6,360 nt of DNA from Syntrophaceae bacterium UBA4059 (GTDB lineage: Bacteria; Desulfobacterota; Syntrophia; Syntrophales; Smithellaceae), in NCBI GenBank assembly GCA_002382045.1, contig DFZJ01000202.1, positions 1 to 6,360 on the forward strand. The letters are read 5' to 3'. Positions 5,713-6,360 of this stretch are shown here, one piece after another. Below the pieces are notes generated by a model, which saw nothing but the letters and a program-made list of their open reading frames with translations, made no database searches and was not told where the DNA came from. Position numbers and translations under genes: made by a program. Positions within the stretch are counted from its first letter, which is position 1; each line of letters opens with the position of its first letter.

Positions 5713-6108
5713 ATGGCATCAAAAAATAAGGACGTCAGGATCGAGCAACGTCGGGTATTGGAAAAGAAACTGGATCTGCGGCTTTCGAAACTGGCGGGAC
5801 TTGGGGTCGCAAGCGAAAAAGTTAAAAGTGATCCTCTTGTGAAAAATCTGAAATCGCAAATCAGAGAAACGAATATTCGTATCGCCGCATTTGATAAGAA
5901 CATGCTGAAAATCGAGGAATTGAAGCAGGCTAAAGCGCGGAAACTGGCGGAAAAATCCGCGCCGAAAGAAGATCAGGTCGCGCCGGAAAAGGAAGCCAAG
6001 CCAAAAAAGAAAGCAGCATCAGCCGACAAAGAACCCAAAAAGAAACCGGCCGAAGGGGAAGCTCCCAAGAAGCCCCGCAAAAAGAAAGAAGAAGCCCCGG
6101 CGGAATAA
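5713..6108 (+). CDS. Small Lys/Ala/Pro-rich protein with coiled-coil N-terminus and histone-H1-like tail
   Basis: The 131-residue product is preceded by a strong ribosome site, GGGGAGG (5701-5707), 5 nt before the ATG. Residues about 8-80 are highly charged and likely helical, with heptad-like hydrophobic spacing (VLEKKLDLRLSKL, 15-27; LVKNLKSQIRETNIRIAAF, 42-60), suggesting a coiled coil or helical hairpin. Residues about 81-131 are a disordered Lys/Pro/Ala/Glu tail with repeated lysine clusters (98-100, 109-111, 119-120, 123-125), like bacterial histone-H1-like or AlgP-type tails. Nucleic-acid binding is a reasonable inference from composition but no DNA-binding fold is visible. There is no signal peptide or membrane segment, so it should be cytoplasmic. 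A strong terminator 12 bp after the stop shows this is the end of its transcript. I cannot assign a named family. Confidence 0.85.
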   Translation: MASKNKDVRIEQRRVLEKKLDLRLSKLAGLGVASEKVKSDPLVKNLKSQIRETNIRIAAFDKNMLKIEELKQAKARKLAEKSAPKEDQVAPEKEAKPKKKAASADKEPKKKPAEGEAPKKPRKKKEEAPAE

Positions 6109-6120
6109 TTTCTCCGAATT

Positions 6121-6156
6121 AAAAAGGCAAGCTGAGTTTTTCAGCTTGCCTTTTTT
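6121..6156 (+). terminator. Intrinsic terminator of the Lys-rich protein gene
   Basis: A perfect 15-bp stem is formed by 6121-6135 (core GGCAAGCTGA) and 6141-6155 (core TCAGCTTGCC) around the loop GTTTT, ending in a run of six T (6151-6156). It begins 12 bp after the stop at 6106-6108. Because the 5' arm starts with five A, it could also stop transcription coming from the right. Confidence 0.95.
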
Positions 6157-6163
6157 AATATTT

Positions 6164-6360
6164 GGGCGTCCCCGCCCTGAGAGACTGTGTCGCAATTCTC
6201 TTTTGTCATTACGAGCATTTACCGGTTTTACAAACTGGTTATTCATGGAAGAAACTGATCTATCCACGCACCGTTAGAACAAGGGGTTGCAACCCCTTGT
6301 TCTCGCAAATTGCAGTGAAGTTTCTTAGGAGACGCCTCTCAGGCGTCGTGGTAATCTCAT
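6164..6360. repeat. Gene-free block of nested inverted repeats, REP/MITE-like, probably cut by the right edge
   Basis: No coding frame is credible here. Several dyads are packed together: GGGCG/CGCCC (6164-6177), an 8-bp stem ACCGGTTT/AAACTGGT with one G-U (6221-6239), AAGAAACT/AGTTTCTT (6249-6256 with 6319-6326) enclosing the 28-bp palindrome (6276-6303), and GACGCCT/AGGCGTC (6331-6347). CCTGAGAG (6176-6183) also recurs inverted as CTCTCAGG (6336-6343), and ATTAC (6208-6212) as GTAAT (6351-6355). GTCATTACGAG (6205-6215) and GTGGTAATCTCAT (6348-6360) resemble the ends of a GTCATTGCGAG...GCAATCTC repeat that I recall as widespread in bacterial intergenic DNA. No transposase is present, so any movement would depend on enzymes encoded elsewhere. 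Confidence 0.65.
6276..6303. repeat. Perfect 28-bp palindrome
   Basis: The half-site AGAACAAGGGGTTG (6276-6289) is followed directly by its exact reverse complement (6290-6303) with no spacer. Flanking bases 6275 and 6304 do not pair. There is no T-run after it, so it is not a standard terminator. A perfect uninterrupted palindrome of this length favours a cruciform or dispersed repeat core. Confidence 0.9.

Noticed and set aside
6019..6267. 82-codon minus-strand frame with a Phe/Gly-rich end
   Set aside because: It is the antisense shadow of the Lys-rich tail and crosses the terminator.
6276..6303. 28-bp palindrome as an intrinsic terminator
   Set aside because: It has no loop, no T-run follows on either strand, and a strong terminator already exists at 6121-6156.

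Overview
The window reads as ordinary bacterial chromosome. The gene families, moderate base composition and periplasmic HMA-type selenoprotein would fit a strict anaerobe of the Deltaproteobacteria/Desulfobacterota (Syntrophales-like), but no marker here proves the taxonomy. There is no rRNA, tRNA, CRISPR array, transposase or phage gene.

Layout from left to right. A 5' fragment of a Maf nucleotide pyrophosphatase runs leftward off the edge (1-350, minus). Divergent from it is a short gene (483-806, plus) that a standard gene caller would miss, because a UGA interrupts it at 594-596. The UGA sits in a Cys-x-x-UGA motif, is followed by a perfect 6-bp stem with a GGGAC loop at the distance expected of a bacterial SECIS, and the frame then continues for 69 codons of recognisable heavy-metal-associated (HMA) fold. 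I read it as an exported, MerP-like selenoprotein. Its tail overlaps by 13 bp the convergent end of a single-domain mannose-1-phosphate guanylyltransferase (794-1870, minus). A 130-bp divergent region (1871-2000) follows, holding an interrupted inverted repeat, a short dyad and candidate promoters in both directions. Next come an RlmI-type rRNA cytosine methyltransferase (2001-3191, plus), a convergent rhomboid protease with an N-terminal zinc ribbon (3218-4060, minus), and a divergent Fe-S cluster-containing TrmA/RlmD-type RNA uracil methyltransferase (4172-5326, plus). A weak 77-codon ORF (5450-5683) and a Lys/Ala/Pro-rich histone-H1-like small protein (5713-6108) come next, closed by a textbook intrinsic terminator (6121-6156). 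The last 200 bp contain no gene but a dense set of nested inverted repeats, including a perfect 28-bp palindrome, resembling a dispersed REP/MITE-like element that probably continues past the edge.

The genes are mostly single transcription units pointing in alternating directions and do not form one pathway. Two of them modify RNA with SAM. The most noteworthy item is the selenoprotein, whose CxxU motif appears displaced two residues toward the N-terminus relative to the canonical HMA CxxC.
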